The notes beneath the pieces were generated by a model. That model was not told the DNA's origin. It did no database searches and worked only from the letters and a program-made list of their open reading frames with translations. The translations under genes were made by a program, and so were the position numbers. From Haloarcula amylolytica JCM 13557 (GTDB taxonomy: Archaea > Halobacteriota > Halobacteria > Halobacteriales > Haloarculaceae), in contig NZ_AOLW01000063.1 of the NCBI RefSeq assembly GCF_000336615.1, positions 15,647-48,563 on the forward strand: a stretch of 32,917 nt of DNA. The letters are read 5' to 3'. This document shows positions 1-7,630 of this stretch, piece by piece (position 1 is the first letter of the stretch; each line of letters opens with the position of its first letter).

Positions 1-103
1 GCACGCCGGGCGTGAGCCACGCGTCAGCGAATCGCCGCTTTGCGTGCGTGTAGAGTGTTGGTTGTGTGGTCGATGCGTTCGATGCGTTGGTTTGAGTTGA
101 CAT
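1..103 (-). CDS. Unknown protein, N-terminal fragment (cut by window edge)
   Basis: An ATG on the minus strand at 103 opens a frame that stays open to the window edge, giving 34 residues. It begins MSTQTNASNASTTQPTLYTH and continues with AKRRFADAWLTPGV. The first 16 residues are Ser/Thr/Asn-rich and contain a short NAS repeat caused by a 9-bp direct repeat in the DNA. I do not recognise the family. It points away from the repH-side AT-rich block, so it may be a plasmid maintenance gene, but only position supports that. Confidence 0.45.
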   Translation of the reverse strand, partial: MSTQTNASNASTTQPTLYTHAKRRFADAWLTPGV

Positions 104-243
104 GGATGTCTCTGTTTTTGCGGTCTTGCTTGTCCACCGATTCCCCACCGGTAATCCGCTACGGATTCTGTGTTGGTTTTCTTATACTATTGTTGAATTC
201 TGTCTTGAATACGCCAGCAAATTATGACAGTGGGATTAACTAA

Positions 244-500
244 AATCTTGTCTATCAACTTAACCTTGATCCTCTATAATACTAAGTATTATAGAGGATA
301 CTACGGACCCGTTCTGTTGCTTGATTTTTAATGTAGCACCGAGGGTGCAATCAGACCTCATATTCGGTGTCTTATCACTTATCTTATGCAGTACAAATCT
401 AGACAATATAGACTATATAGTTGGTAAGTAAATCGAAAGTAGTACCACTTTGCTGACATGATAAGGTATATACGTCTAGTCTAGAAATTTATGTTTAAGA
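244..500. other. AT-rich block upstream of repH, candidate replication origin
   Basis: This stretch has no convincing gene and is far richer in A and T than the flanking DNA. It holds a long inverted repeat (269-299) and several short palindromic motifs such as ctatatag (about 414-421) and tctagtctaga (about 475-485). In the Halobacterium pNRC100/pHH1 family the minimal replicon is repH plus an AT-rich stretch directly upstream, and the layout here matches. That this is the origin is inference from the layout. Confidence 0.5.
269..299. repeat. 14-bp perfect inverted repeat, 3-nt spacer
   Basis: Bases 269-282 and 286-299 are exact reverse complements separated by taa. The left arm is atcctctataatac. 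It lies in the AT-rich block about 870 bp before the repH start. It could bind an initiator or repressor dimer, or extrude as a cruciform at the origin. No second copy was seen in the window. Confidence 0.8.
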
Positions 501-660
501 CAAGACCTGCACCGCTGACAGCCGCAACGGACACAGGCATCCCTCAACCGGATGGGGTCAACGGATGTCTGACGCTCCTAGCGGTTTTAAGTCACCGGAT
601 GTGCAAGTCGCAGGACAGAGAAGACACTACAAGAAAGCAACTTGCCTGAGAACGGACCGG

Positions 661-703
661 CGTTCCCAGCTCGAACCCGTTGGCGCGGGAATCGCTGGGA
701 ACG
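661..703. repeat. 10-bp inverted repeat / stem-loop
   Basis: The arms cgttcccagc (661-670) and gctgggaacg (694-703) are perfect complements around a 23-nt loop. It lies in the gene-free stretch 500-940 between the AT-rich block and the repH leader. The function is unknown; a site in the replication control region is possible. Confidence 0.6.
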
Positions 704-904
704 ACCACGCTGTCTGTACCGGTTCCTTCTCGGCAGAATGGCTTAAGCGTTACCCACCAGCAACAGGTATCCCCAGCCATATCTGCCGCCGTCGAGAGGC
801 GGAGGGTGCTCACTAACCAGGATGGATATGAAGCACCACGAACGAGAGCGTAGCCAGAGAGGCATACAGTCAGAACCGTTCACGAACGACCGCCGCACGC
901 AGAA

Positions 905-916
905 TTTTATTTTTTT
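905..916 (+). promoter_or_regulatory. T-rich stretch, possible repH promoter element (or terminator of upstream transcription)
   Basis: A run ttttattttttt interrupts otherwise GC-rich DNA about 235 bp before the repH ATG. If used as a TATA element it would start a transcript near 935-945, just before the series of strong hairpins. An archaeal T-rich terminator of upstream transcription is the alternative. The sequence alone cannot decide. Confidence 0.3.
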
Positions 917-939
917 GCTGCGCGGCAGAATGGAGTGTC

Positions 940-1150
940 CCCCGGGGGTCCCCTGGACCCCCGAAGGCGGCCGTCAGGCCGTCTACCCGCACTGCGGTCC
1001 GTCGCAAGACGCAACCGCAGGCGGGGTGGGGGTGCGCACCCCCACCCCACCCACACACCAAGAAGGTGTGTGTGGTGTGGGTGTGAACCCCCCCGCACAC
1101 ACCAAGATGGTGTGTGGGTGCGGGTCCACCCTTCGGGAGGTGGAGTCCTG
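940..1150 (+). promoter_or_regulatory. Highly structured repH leader with hairpin-embedded Shine-Dalgarno
   Basis: Successive strong stems can be drawn. Arms 944-951/955-962 are 8 bp with a 3-nt loop. A nested stem has outer arms 992-998/1014-1020 and inner cgtc/gacg capped by a GCAA tetraloop at 1004-1007. Bases 1023-1048 form a 26-bp perfect palindrome. Two near-identical hairpin units lie at 1052-1072 and 1096-1116 (cacacacc, loop aagaa or aagat, ggtgtgtg). A final stem tccacc/ggtgga (1125-1130/1139-1144) covers part of the ribosome binding site GGAGGTG (1136-1142), 8 nt before the ATG. The layout suggests translational or antisense control of the initiator, as in plasmid copy-number control; this is inference. 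Confidence 0.55.
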
Positions 1151-2281
1151 ATGCGGGACACCTCGAAACTAGACTGGATGGTTCCCGTAGATGAGTGGGA
1201 CCAGTTCCGTCGCCACGTTGAATCCCAATTCGGGGTTGCTGAGGGCTATCTGGGCCGTGAAGCCGAACTCGCGATGAAGCAATACATCGACGCGGACGGC
1301 TACGCTCGCGTTGAGACGCTCGTTGACCGACTCGTCTCAGCCGCCGGCCGCTCTCCGGACCACGCCAGCGAAAAAATAAAATCTGATCTGGCGTCCCAGG
1401 AACCGACCCGCATCGGCATCCGCGTCGGGACGATACTCAAAGAGGAGTTTTGTGCATACGTCGACGAACACACGGACTACAACTACGGCGTCGCCCTCGC
1501 ACGCGCACTGAACGTGTATCGCGATGGCGGGCGATCTCGCCGCGTGGAAGACAAACTCGACCGCGTCGTCGACGACGCCGAATCTATGCTGGGCGAACTC
1601 AACAACGACTCTGACGATAGTCTCAGCAGCGTCCAGCGCAAGACCATCGCCATCTGCCACGATGTCGGCGAGTCGTTCACCGATGCGGTCCTGAACGAGA
1701 GCATCCACAACATCGCCGCCGAGGGACCGAAAGCATCTGACCCAACGCTGGAGAAGTACCGTGACCTCGTGATCGACCGCCTCGACTACGAACGCCACCC
1801 GAACAACGAGGAGCTGTGGATCTCTCGCGATCAGGCCGAGGAGATCGCCCCCGACGAAACGCCCGCTGAGTGCCGCCGCTCGGTTGACCTACTGGATACT
1901 GACGAGATGAAGCGCCGTCTCATCTACACCGTTGGACGTCGGGCACTGGCGACGTCCTCAAAGGACGTGACGCTCCCTGAGCGAGAACTACGTCAGGAGG
2001 TGTTCGACGACGAGATTTCGAGACCAACGATGCATGAAGTGATGCAAGCAGCTGCTGAGCACTTCGGAATCGGGACCGGCAAACCAGACAGACAACAGGT
2101 GCTGCGCCTCAATCTGACCGAACTCGAAATCGACCATCCGGACATGGCTCGGACGATTCGACACTTCGCGAACGCCGACGGCGACTCGAAGCTTGCTGAC
2201 AGCGGCGAGACGACGCTGGGCTCCTATGGTGGCGGCCAGCAGCCGTCGGCACTGACTGATGGAGGGACTGTCGCTGACTGA
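1151..2281 (+). CDS. repH: RepH-like plasmid replication protein
   Basis: A 376-aa acidic protein. The start at 1151 was chosen because GGAGGTG sits 8 nt upstream and because the longer open frame upstream (from 935) only translates the GC-rich hairpin leader. The N-terminus (MRDTSKLDWMVPVDEWDQF, then GYLGREAELAMKQYIDADG) has the pattern I know from haloarchaeal RepH proteins: W-x-VP-x4-W, then GY-x-G-x-E-x3-AM-x2-YID. The C-terminal tail is Gly/Ser/Thr-rich and probably disordered. RepH initiates replication of Halobacterium-type plasmids together with an AT-rich upstream region, and such a region lies at 244-500. Family assignment is from memory of motifs and gene context, without a search. 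Confidence 0.65.
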   Translation: MRDTSKLDWMVPVDEWDQFRRHVESQFGVAEGYLGREAELAMKQYIDADGYARVETLVDRLVSAAGRSPDHASEKIKSDLASQEPTRIGIRVGTILKEEFCAYVDEHTDYNYGVALARALNVYRDGGRSRRVEDKLDRVVDDAESMLGELNNDSDDSLSSVQRKTIAICHDVGESFTDAVLNESIHNIAAEGPKASDPTLEKYRDLVIDRLDYERHPNNEELWISRDQAEEIAPDETPAECRRSVDLLDTDEMKRRLIYTVGRRALATSSKDVTLPERELRQEVFDDEISRPTMHEVMQAAAEHFGIGTGKPDRQQVLRLNLTELEIDHPDMARTIRHFANADGDSKLADSGETTLGSYGGGQQPSALTDGGTVAD

Positions 2282-2416
2282 CTCCCCACACTGAACCGCT
2301 CTCAGCACGCCCGCGGGCACGCCATTGTGCCGGCTGTTAGCTTCAGCTATGCCGTTCGACGGCTACCGGGAGATGAAAGCTTCTGACAACACCGTCAGAT
2401 AGCTCGTCAAAGTACC

Positions 2417-2950
2417 TCAAGTCGTTCGAAGGTAGTCGGTGCGTGGCTCATACACCTCTCCCTTCTGCTTGAGCTTGTCAATCTCGTGTTTGGCTTCCGA
2501 CTTATCCATTCCAATCCTTCTGGCATCTCGAATCACCTGCTGTACCGGTGCTCCTGCATCGAATCGATCCTCTATATCTGCAATTATCTCCTTAACGTTC
2601 TGAATCCGCTCACGCTGAGATGACTCTTCTCCAACGATATCGTCCCCAATAATGAACTGCTGTGGATGGGGCGAACCGACACCGACATCATCGCCGACAA
2701 CGTCACTGACGGTCTCCATTGTTGCATCGTCATACAGGCTAACTACCAACCGCGCACCTTCCCTGTCTGCTTCTGCATCAACATTGACCTTTACTGAATC
2801 TGGCAACTCTTCCGCGAGTGTAGCTTCCAGCTCTTCCTCAGCCTGATAACTCAGTTCTTTAGCTCGGCGCTCGTGCTCAGAGCTGGTCTGCAGGTGGTCG
2901 GCGGCCTCTTCGACAAGCTCAACAGCAGAATGGGAATCGTCGTCCGACAT
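2417..2950 (-). CDS. Small protein with stand-alone MCM-type C-terminal winged helix
   Basis: A 177-aa protein. Residues about 10-55 are Glu/Ala-rich and likely helical or coiled coil; 55-95 look like a small beta-containing segment. The last 60 residues, from VKEIIADIEDRF through GMDKSEAKHEIDKLKQKGEV to EPRTDYLRTT, match the winged-helix domain that ends haloarchaeal MCM helicases. The MCM paralogue immediately upstream ends with a more divergent copy (AEVKQALKNVKQRGKAYEP, then LRST). The 86-nt gap carries a TATA-like aattatc (minus strand, about 2978-2984) some 28 nt before the ATG, so it may have its own leaderless transcript. In MCM this domain binds partners and modulates the helicase; here it could be an adaptor or competitor. 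The role is inference. Confidence 0.7.
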   Translation of the reverse strand: MSDDDSHSAVELVEEAADHLQTSSEHERRAKELSYQAEEELEATLAEELPDSVKVNVDAEADREGARLVVSLYDDATMETVSDVVGDDVGVGSPHPQQFIIGDDIVGEESSQRERIQNVKEIIADIEDRFDAGAPVQQVIRDARRIGMDKSEAKHEIDKLKQKGEVYEPRTDYLRTT

Positions 2951-3036
2951 ATTTGCATAAAAATCCGCTTAGAACTTGATAATTTGCAAACCGAAGTTAC
3001 CAGCACCAGTAACCGAGTCGATCAATTGGACAGGGT

Positions 3037-5133
3037 CTATGTAGAGCGAAGCTCCCCCTCGTTTGGCTCATACGCCTTCCCTCGCTGCTTTACATTCTTC
3101 AGAGCCTGCTTGACTTCTGCCTTTGATAGGCCGGCCTCTATCCCAGCCGTAAGCAGTTTCTCCGGGTTGGCACCTTGATCAGATGTTTCTAATTCCTTGA
3201 TCATCGACAGCACCAATTCCTCATCTGATGCATCCTCTACCTCTCCCGAAACTATTTTTTCGGCGTCTAATTCCCCACTATCAATCACTGCTCCAGTGTC
3301 TTCCAGTGAAGCCTCCATCACCTCAATCGCCCGCTCAGCATCCGCTTTCTCGGCCATGTCGGCTAACCGGACCCGAGCACTGGCCTCTGTCAGTCGGATT
3401 AACGACTCAAGCGTTTGTTCGGTGACCGCCAGCGGCCCCGGCTCATCAGATTGTTCTTTTCGAACTTGGACATAGAACTCAGTCAGCCGTTCTTTTGCAG
3501 CATCTGTAATCGCCGGGAAGCAATGCTGGCGCGCAAAGACAGCATACTGGCGCAGGAGTTCGCCCCCGACTGGTGGGGCAAACTCATCCGGTGCGGGGAA
3601 ACTGGCCGTTTCCGACTTTGGCTTTGGAGGCGTGCCGTGCTCATGTTCCATTCCGATGGCCCCTTCAGCTGCTCTGGCCACATCGATCAGGTGGTCGGCT
3701 ACATCTGCATCATCGACGTCGTCATCGGTGATTGTAAAGACCAGATCAAACTGCGAGACCAGCTCGGGAGTGAGGCCGATTTGCTGTCTAAGGGGCTGAT
3801 ACTGATCGAAGCCACCCGACGATGGTGTTCCGGCTGCTAATACAGCAGTGTTTGCACGCAACGACTGTGTCTGGGACGCCTTCGAGACTTGCACTTCTTG
3901 TGCGTCCATTGTCCGGCCCAGTGCCGCGAGTGCATCGTTGGACAACGCGCCCGCTTCATGCAGTCCCAATAGTCCGTGGTCAGCCATGACCATCGCCCCA
4001 GCTTTCAGCGTCCAAGGGTCGTCGCCTGGAGCATCCGAGGAGGGTGTGGCTGCGGCAGTTAATCCTGCGGCTGTCGTCTCCGTACCACTGATAGACACTG
4101 CGCGTGGGGCTACACTGGCTCCTCGTTCTACGAGCCGATCAACCGTCCCATTCGATGGGCCAACGAGGAGCATATGAATATTCCCTCGCGAACGTGCACC
4201 ATCGGGGAATTCCTTGTCTATTCCTCCGAACAGTTGCAGCAGAATCCCCAACTTGATTGTCTCATTGTCGTGGACGGATGGTGCGATACTGTCGATAAGT
4301 TGCTCGTATATATCGGGCTCTGCTGACTGTGAGACGATCTTCTCTCTCGTGTCGTCACTGAGCGTCACTTCAGCGTACGCATCTGTGCCCGCCTCCAGAC
4401 TCAGGCCGTCAATATACAGATCAAACCGTGACGACCGTTGCCGGCCATCAGACTGTTGATCCAGTTTCAGAATGCCATTAACTGTGACCTGTTCTCCAGC
4501 CGTTACCGCCCCTGCTATATCATCCTCGATATACACATCTACGTACTGTGGGTCCTCTCCTCCACGCAATCCAGCATAGCTCTCCTGTATGCGGAGCTGC
4601 TGTCCATCGATGAACTGTGACTGATTCGTATTCAGTCGGAACGGCCCCTGTCGCTCACACCCCTGACACTCATGTGGCTCTTGGAATTCACCGTGTACCT
4701 GTGGAATCCGAGTTAGTGTCCCACACCGCTGACACTCAAATGCTGCCTCAATAACTTTTGGACGGACATCCGTCGCCCCTCGCACAGTCCCCTGTATCGC
4801 GATGAGATTTCCGTGATGTTCGTGGCGTAAATTGCGTATTGGCTCCGTGTTGGGGAGATTACGAATCCGGACGTGGGCCTGTCCTAATGACACCTCGACT
4901 GGTAACTCGTACAGTCGAAGCGCCTCTTCGGCATATTCCTGTACCTGCTCGGGCTTAGTGCGATAATCGTCTGCTAAGTCTGGATCAAATTGCTGGAGTT
5001 CTTTCCAGTCAACATACAGTGATTTCTGGTCATTGGGATACCGTTGTGCTAACTCGCCGATCTCATGCCGATAGTACTCGCGGTAAAATTCTTGAAAACG
5101 ATCAATAAGTTCTGTATAGCCCGCAGTGTCCAT
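3037..5133 (-). CDS. MCM helicase paralogue with inactivated ATPase site
   Basis: 698 aa, the usual archaeal MCM length. The domain order is intact: N-terminal domain 1-110, OB fold with a four-cysteine zinc ribbon (C134, C137, C156, C159), AAA+ region about 275-490, and C-terminal winged helix about 630-698. The core is clearly MCM-derived: ISGTETTAAGLTAAA (348-362), WTLKAGAMVMADHG (374-387). The catalytic elements are lost. The Walker A loop reads VGPSNGTVD (324-332), without Lys. Walker B reads LLGLHEAG (388-395), where VDE is expected. Sensor 1 reads AAGT (433-436), where AANP is expected. The arginine finger reads LVSQFDL (458-464), where SRFDL is expected. The protein should not hydrolyse ATP but could bind DNA or join MCM rings. 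No internal stop or frameshift, so it looks selected as a non-catalytic protein. Confidence 0.85.
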   Translation of the reverse strand: MDTAGYTELIDRFQEFYREYYRHEIGELAQRYPNDQKSLYVDWKELQQFDPDLADDYRTKPEQVQEYAEEALRLYELPVEVSLGQAHVRIRNLPNTEPIRNLRHEHHGNLIAIQGTVRGATDVRPKVIEAAFECQRCGTLTRIPQVHGEFQEPHECQGCERQGPFRLNTNQSQFIDGQQLRIQESYAGLRGGEDPQYVDVYIEDDIAGAVTAGEQVTVNGILKLDQQSDGRQRSSRFDLYIDGLSLEAGTDAYAEVTLSDDTREKIVSQSAEPDIYEQLIDSIAPSVHDNETIKLGILLQLFGGIDKEFPDGARSRGNIHMLLVGPSNGTVDRLVERGASVAPRAVSISGTETTAAGLTAAATPSSDAPGDDPWTLKAGAMVMADHGLLGLHEAGALSNDALAALGRTMDAQEVQVSKASQTQSLRANTAVLAAGTPSSGGFDQYQPLRQQIGLTPELVSQFDLVFTITDDDVDDADVADHLIDVARAAEGAIGMEHEHGTPPKPKSETASFPAPDEFAPPVGGELLRQYAVFARQHCFPAITDAAKERLTEFYVQVRKEQSDEPGPLAVTEQTLESLIRLTEASARVRLADMAEKADAERAIEVMEASLEDTGAVIDSGELDAEKIVSGEVEDASDEELVLSMIKELETSDQGANPEKLLTAGIEAGLSKAEVKQALKNVKQRGKAYEPNEGELRST

Positions 5134-5301
5134 GTTCTATCCATAATAGGCACACAAAAGAAGATTGGTAGTGGGGAGTGAAAGTAAAGCCAGTTAGGTA
5201 GAAGACTATTGGAAAATAGACGACCCGGCAACAGCGAAGAAGCTGAAGCAACAACTCCGTTTTTGATGCTGAATAGCCCAGTGAGTCTGTCGTATCAGTA
5301 G

Positions 5302-6252
5302 CTAGCCTTCTGACTCCACATCGCTCAACGCACCTTCCTGAAGAAGGGCGTTCGCCTCTTCGGGGTTGTCTTCGGCAAAGTTCTGGAGTTCAGATCTCGA
5401 TAAGATACCATATTCCAGAACTAGGTAGTCATGCGTGGCTGGACCAACGTAGAGTTGATCAGTCAAATCCGTTTCTTCAATTGGTGGAATTTCGTGTTCA
5501 TCTAACCACTCGTACGCCCTCTCAAGTACGTGCTCGACATCGGATTTTTCGGCATTGAGCAGCACTTCTCTTCCTTTCCGGTAGTATGGGTGCTTCTCGT
5601 CTTCTGGTGTGTTTACGACAATCGAGAACCGGCTGCCAGAGGATTTGATAGTCAGATTAAACCGTCCTTCAGTGACCCACTGTACTGCGGAGTCGCTGTC
5701 ATCCACGGGTCGGAGTGACCATCCAGCAAATGAATCACGAAGCTCTACGTCGGCAAACGGGCCATCGGTATCCCGATACTCTGTTCCAGTGGTAAATCCG
5801 CCGACAAAATCCTTCGCAATTGCTGCAACGACATCCCGTTCGAGACCGGCATCTTTCGCAATATCGATGTGATCGGCCGACTCAGAGAAAAAATCCCCCG
5901 GTGTCCGGTAGCCGGCATCAGCGAGACTAACAATCACTGCACGTGTGACGGCTGGATGGTTGTGTAGTTCGTCAGCTATTTCGCCGGTTTCCATCTCGCT
6001 GAGATATTGGCGTGTAGTCTGGTCTGGAATACGAAACTCAGATTTGTTGAGCGGACCCGGTTGATCTCCTCCAGCTTCTGCAAGAGCATCGGTAACTGAG
6101 TATTGACTCTCAAGTAGCCGCTGATATTCTCGTTCCTGCCCATCCGACGCTGTGGAGACGTAATCCATCACCTCCAGATCAACTGACGGGTCAAAAAACA
6201 ACTCCATGTCTGCCTCCGTAGCGAACTTGACCAATTCGTATGCTGTCGACAT
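5302..6252 (-). CDS. Unknown 316-aa acidic protein upstream of the MCM paralogue
   Basis: I do not recognise the family. Residues about 100-145 (TRAVIVSLADAGYRTPGDFF through AGLERDVVAAIAKDF) resemble a helix-hairpin-helix pair, which often binds DNA. The middle (about 160-215) looks beta-rich, and the C-terminus (about 235-310) is helical and acidic. A TATA-like ttatac lies at 6275-6280 on the minus strand, 23-28 nt before the ATG, so the mRNA is probably leaderless. It is co-oriented with the MCM paralogue, 168 bp upstream of it, and might belong to the same replication-related group. Function unknown. Confidence 0.75.
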   Translation of the reverse strand: MSTAYELVKFATEADMELFFDPSVDLEVMDYVSTASDGQEREYQRLLESQYSVTDALAEAGGDQPGPLNKSEFRIPDQTTRQYLSEMETGEIADELHNHPAVTRAVIVSLADAGYRTPGDFFSESADHIDIAKDAGLERDVVAAIAKDFVGGFTTGTEYRDTDGPFADVELRDSFAGWSLRPVDDSDSAVQWVTEGRFNLTIKSSGSRFSIVVNTPEDEKHPYYRKGREVLLNAEKSDVEHVLERAYEWLDEHEIPPIEETDLTDQLYVGPATHDYLVLEYGILSRSELQNFAEDNPEEANALLQEGALSDVESEG

Positions 6253-6274
6253 ACCTGTACTTTCATTCTAACGT

Positions 6275-6280
6275 GTATAA
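6275..6280 (-). promoter_or_regulatory. TATA box for the 316-aa gene
   Basis: ttatac on the minus strand ends 23 nt before the ATG at 6252. This is the distance expected for leaderless haloarchaeal transcripts. Confidence 0.5.
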
Positions 6281-6310
6281 CAATCAAGGATATCCTCTGC
6301 TGGTATCACT

Positions 6311-6978
6311 TTGAAAGTGGTTGGTCTCGCAGACTATTGTGTCCGGCTGTTACGGGTTCTAATACTCGATATCGCCGAACTCCTGCCCGATATTGGCCCC
6401 CAGTCTGTCTCGGAAACCGTCGCGATACTGCTGGATGTCGATGAACCGCTGGCGACGGGCAACCTTGCAGACCTCTTGGACATCTCGACACAGACACTGA
6501 GGAACAACGAGGAGTTCTTCGCCGACCTCGAAGCCGCCGGCGTCATCCAGCGCGAAGACCTTGGGCCCGGTCGAGCGACGGAATGCAGATTTGTCTCCCG
6601 TTCGGCGGCGAGGACAGCAGTTCGCGAGTTGCAACTCCTACACCTGACGTGGACACAACGGCCTACGGGCCGGCGTTCTCCGACGAAATGGCCGTTATCG
6701 CCGAAGTTCTCTACGAACTAGGACACTGGGAGATCGACTACGGCGGTGAACTGACGCTGGCTGTGACAGGACGCGGTGATCGGTTCGACGAGTGGCTGGA
6801 GTTGCATCCAGATGTCAGGCCGGTGCTGTCGCTGGTCGCTCACCTGCAGGGGACGACGCTCGAAAAACTGACTGAGACGGGTGACACAGTCCGTTACCAA
6901 CCCCTCAAATCGGTCGTGCTGGGGCTTGATCCCGATCCAACGACGACGCAGACTTCGCTCGTCAATTCTGCAAACTAG
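6311..6978 (+). pseudogene. Frameshifted HTH transcription-regulator-like gene
   Basis: Two frames together read as one protein. The first (from 6311) carries a winged-helix/HTH segment: SETVAILLDVDEPLATGNLA, then LLDISTQTLRNNEEFFADLE and AAGVIQREDLGPGRATE. The second (from about 6583) continues LPFGGEDSSS, then FSDEMAVIAEVLYELGHWEI, and ends LSLVAHLQGTTLEKL...YQPLKSVVLGL. The switch lies near 6575-6590. The 5' end also looks truncated, with no good start and hydrophobic residues unlike the rest. Two overlapping intact genes are possible, but each half alone makes an incomplete protein. Haloarchaeal plasmids often carry such DNA-binding proteins. Confidence 0.5.
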
Positions 6979-7231
6979 AGAGCAATCCGCCGATCTGGAT
7001 GATTCCCTCTACGCGGTTGTGATTAGCGCGATAATCACGAGCAGTTTTCTTTGAGAGAGCTGTTATCTCTGCTTAACGTGAGAGGTACGTGTGGAGATCG
7101 AATTCGCAGAAACGAAGCCAAAGGACAGGACTCACACAGTTGATTTCAGGATTATTGGGCCGAACCAGTTGTTCAGTGTACCTGCATACTGATTCTAATA
7201 TCGAATAAACAGATAGGTTGATTGAGCATGG
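6979..7231. other. Intergenic, no feature recognised
   Basis: About 250 bp without a credible gene. Both strands show only short frames. It sits between two pseudogenes and is probably decayed DNA. Confidence 0.4.
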
Positions 7232-7602
7232 TTACTCTTCGATACCTATTCGAATGTCGGTATCATCAATCCAGACACTGATATTAGAGCCATTACAGAG
7301 ATCGTAGTCCTCGATATTGAATGGGTACTCCTGCTCTGGTCAATCATTGAGGGAGATCGTGAGAATATAGTCACCAGTCTTGGAGATGGTTGAATACACA
7401 TTCTCAGTGTTATTAGGATCTACTGATGATTCGTCTTCAAGAACGACCGAACCGTCCGTGGCAATTGATGTTATGACAGTAACTTCGGTAGGACCCTCAT
7501 TTCGAAGTTCAATGAAGATATCTTCCGGGAACCCGGACTACGCTCATAGGCACAGCCAGCCAGTGGAATTAGTAATACCGGGATTACCCTCCCCAGAAGT
7601 AT
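7232..7602 (-). pseudogene. Decayed haloarchaeal lipoprotein gene
   Basis: Read on the minus strand, the 5' part gives a hydrophobic signal sequence ending in the lipobox LAGC (LLGRVIPVLLIPLAGCAYE). No start codon is present; an ATA at 7602 sits where ATG would be expected. A frameshift follows, then FPEDIFIELRNEGPTEVTVI and on to VVLEDESSVDPNNTENVYST, an in-frame TGA after ISLND, and a final part PFNIEDYDLCNGSNISVW ending in a stop at 7232. The original product was probably a small secreted lipoprotein with a beta-sandwich body. At least three lesions make it non-functional. Confidence 0.6.
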
Positions 7603-7605
7603 AAC
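7599..7605 (+). promoter_or_regulatory. TATA box for the DUF4209-like gene
   Basis: gtataac lies 26-32 nt before the ATG at 7631, suiting a leaderless transcript. It overlaps the decayed 5' end of the lipoprotein pseudogene on the other strand. Confidence 0.45.
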
Positions 7606-7630
7606 AGTCTAAGCACTCAATCAACACTAA

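Noticed and set aside
565-816. 83-codon frame in the origin region
   Set aside because: Frames are open on both strands here, there is no ribosome binding site or family pattern, and the DNA contains inverted repeats.
935-1150. Upstream extension of the repH frame
   Set aside because: It translates the hairpin leader into a His/Pro/Arg-rich peptide, and GGAGGTG is correctly placed for the ATG at 1151.
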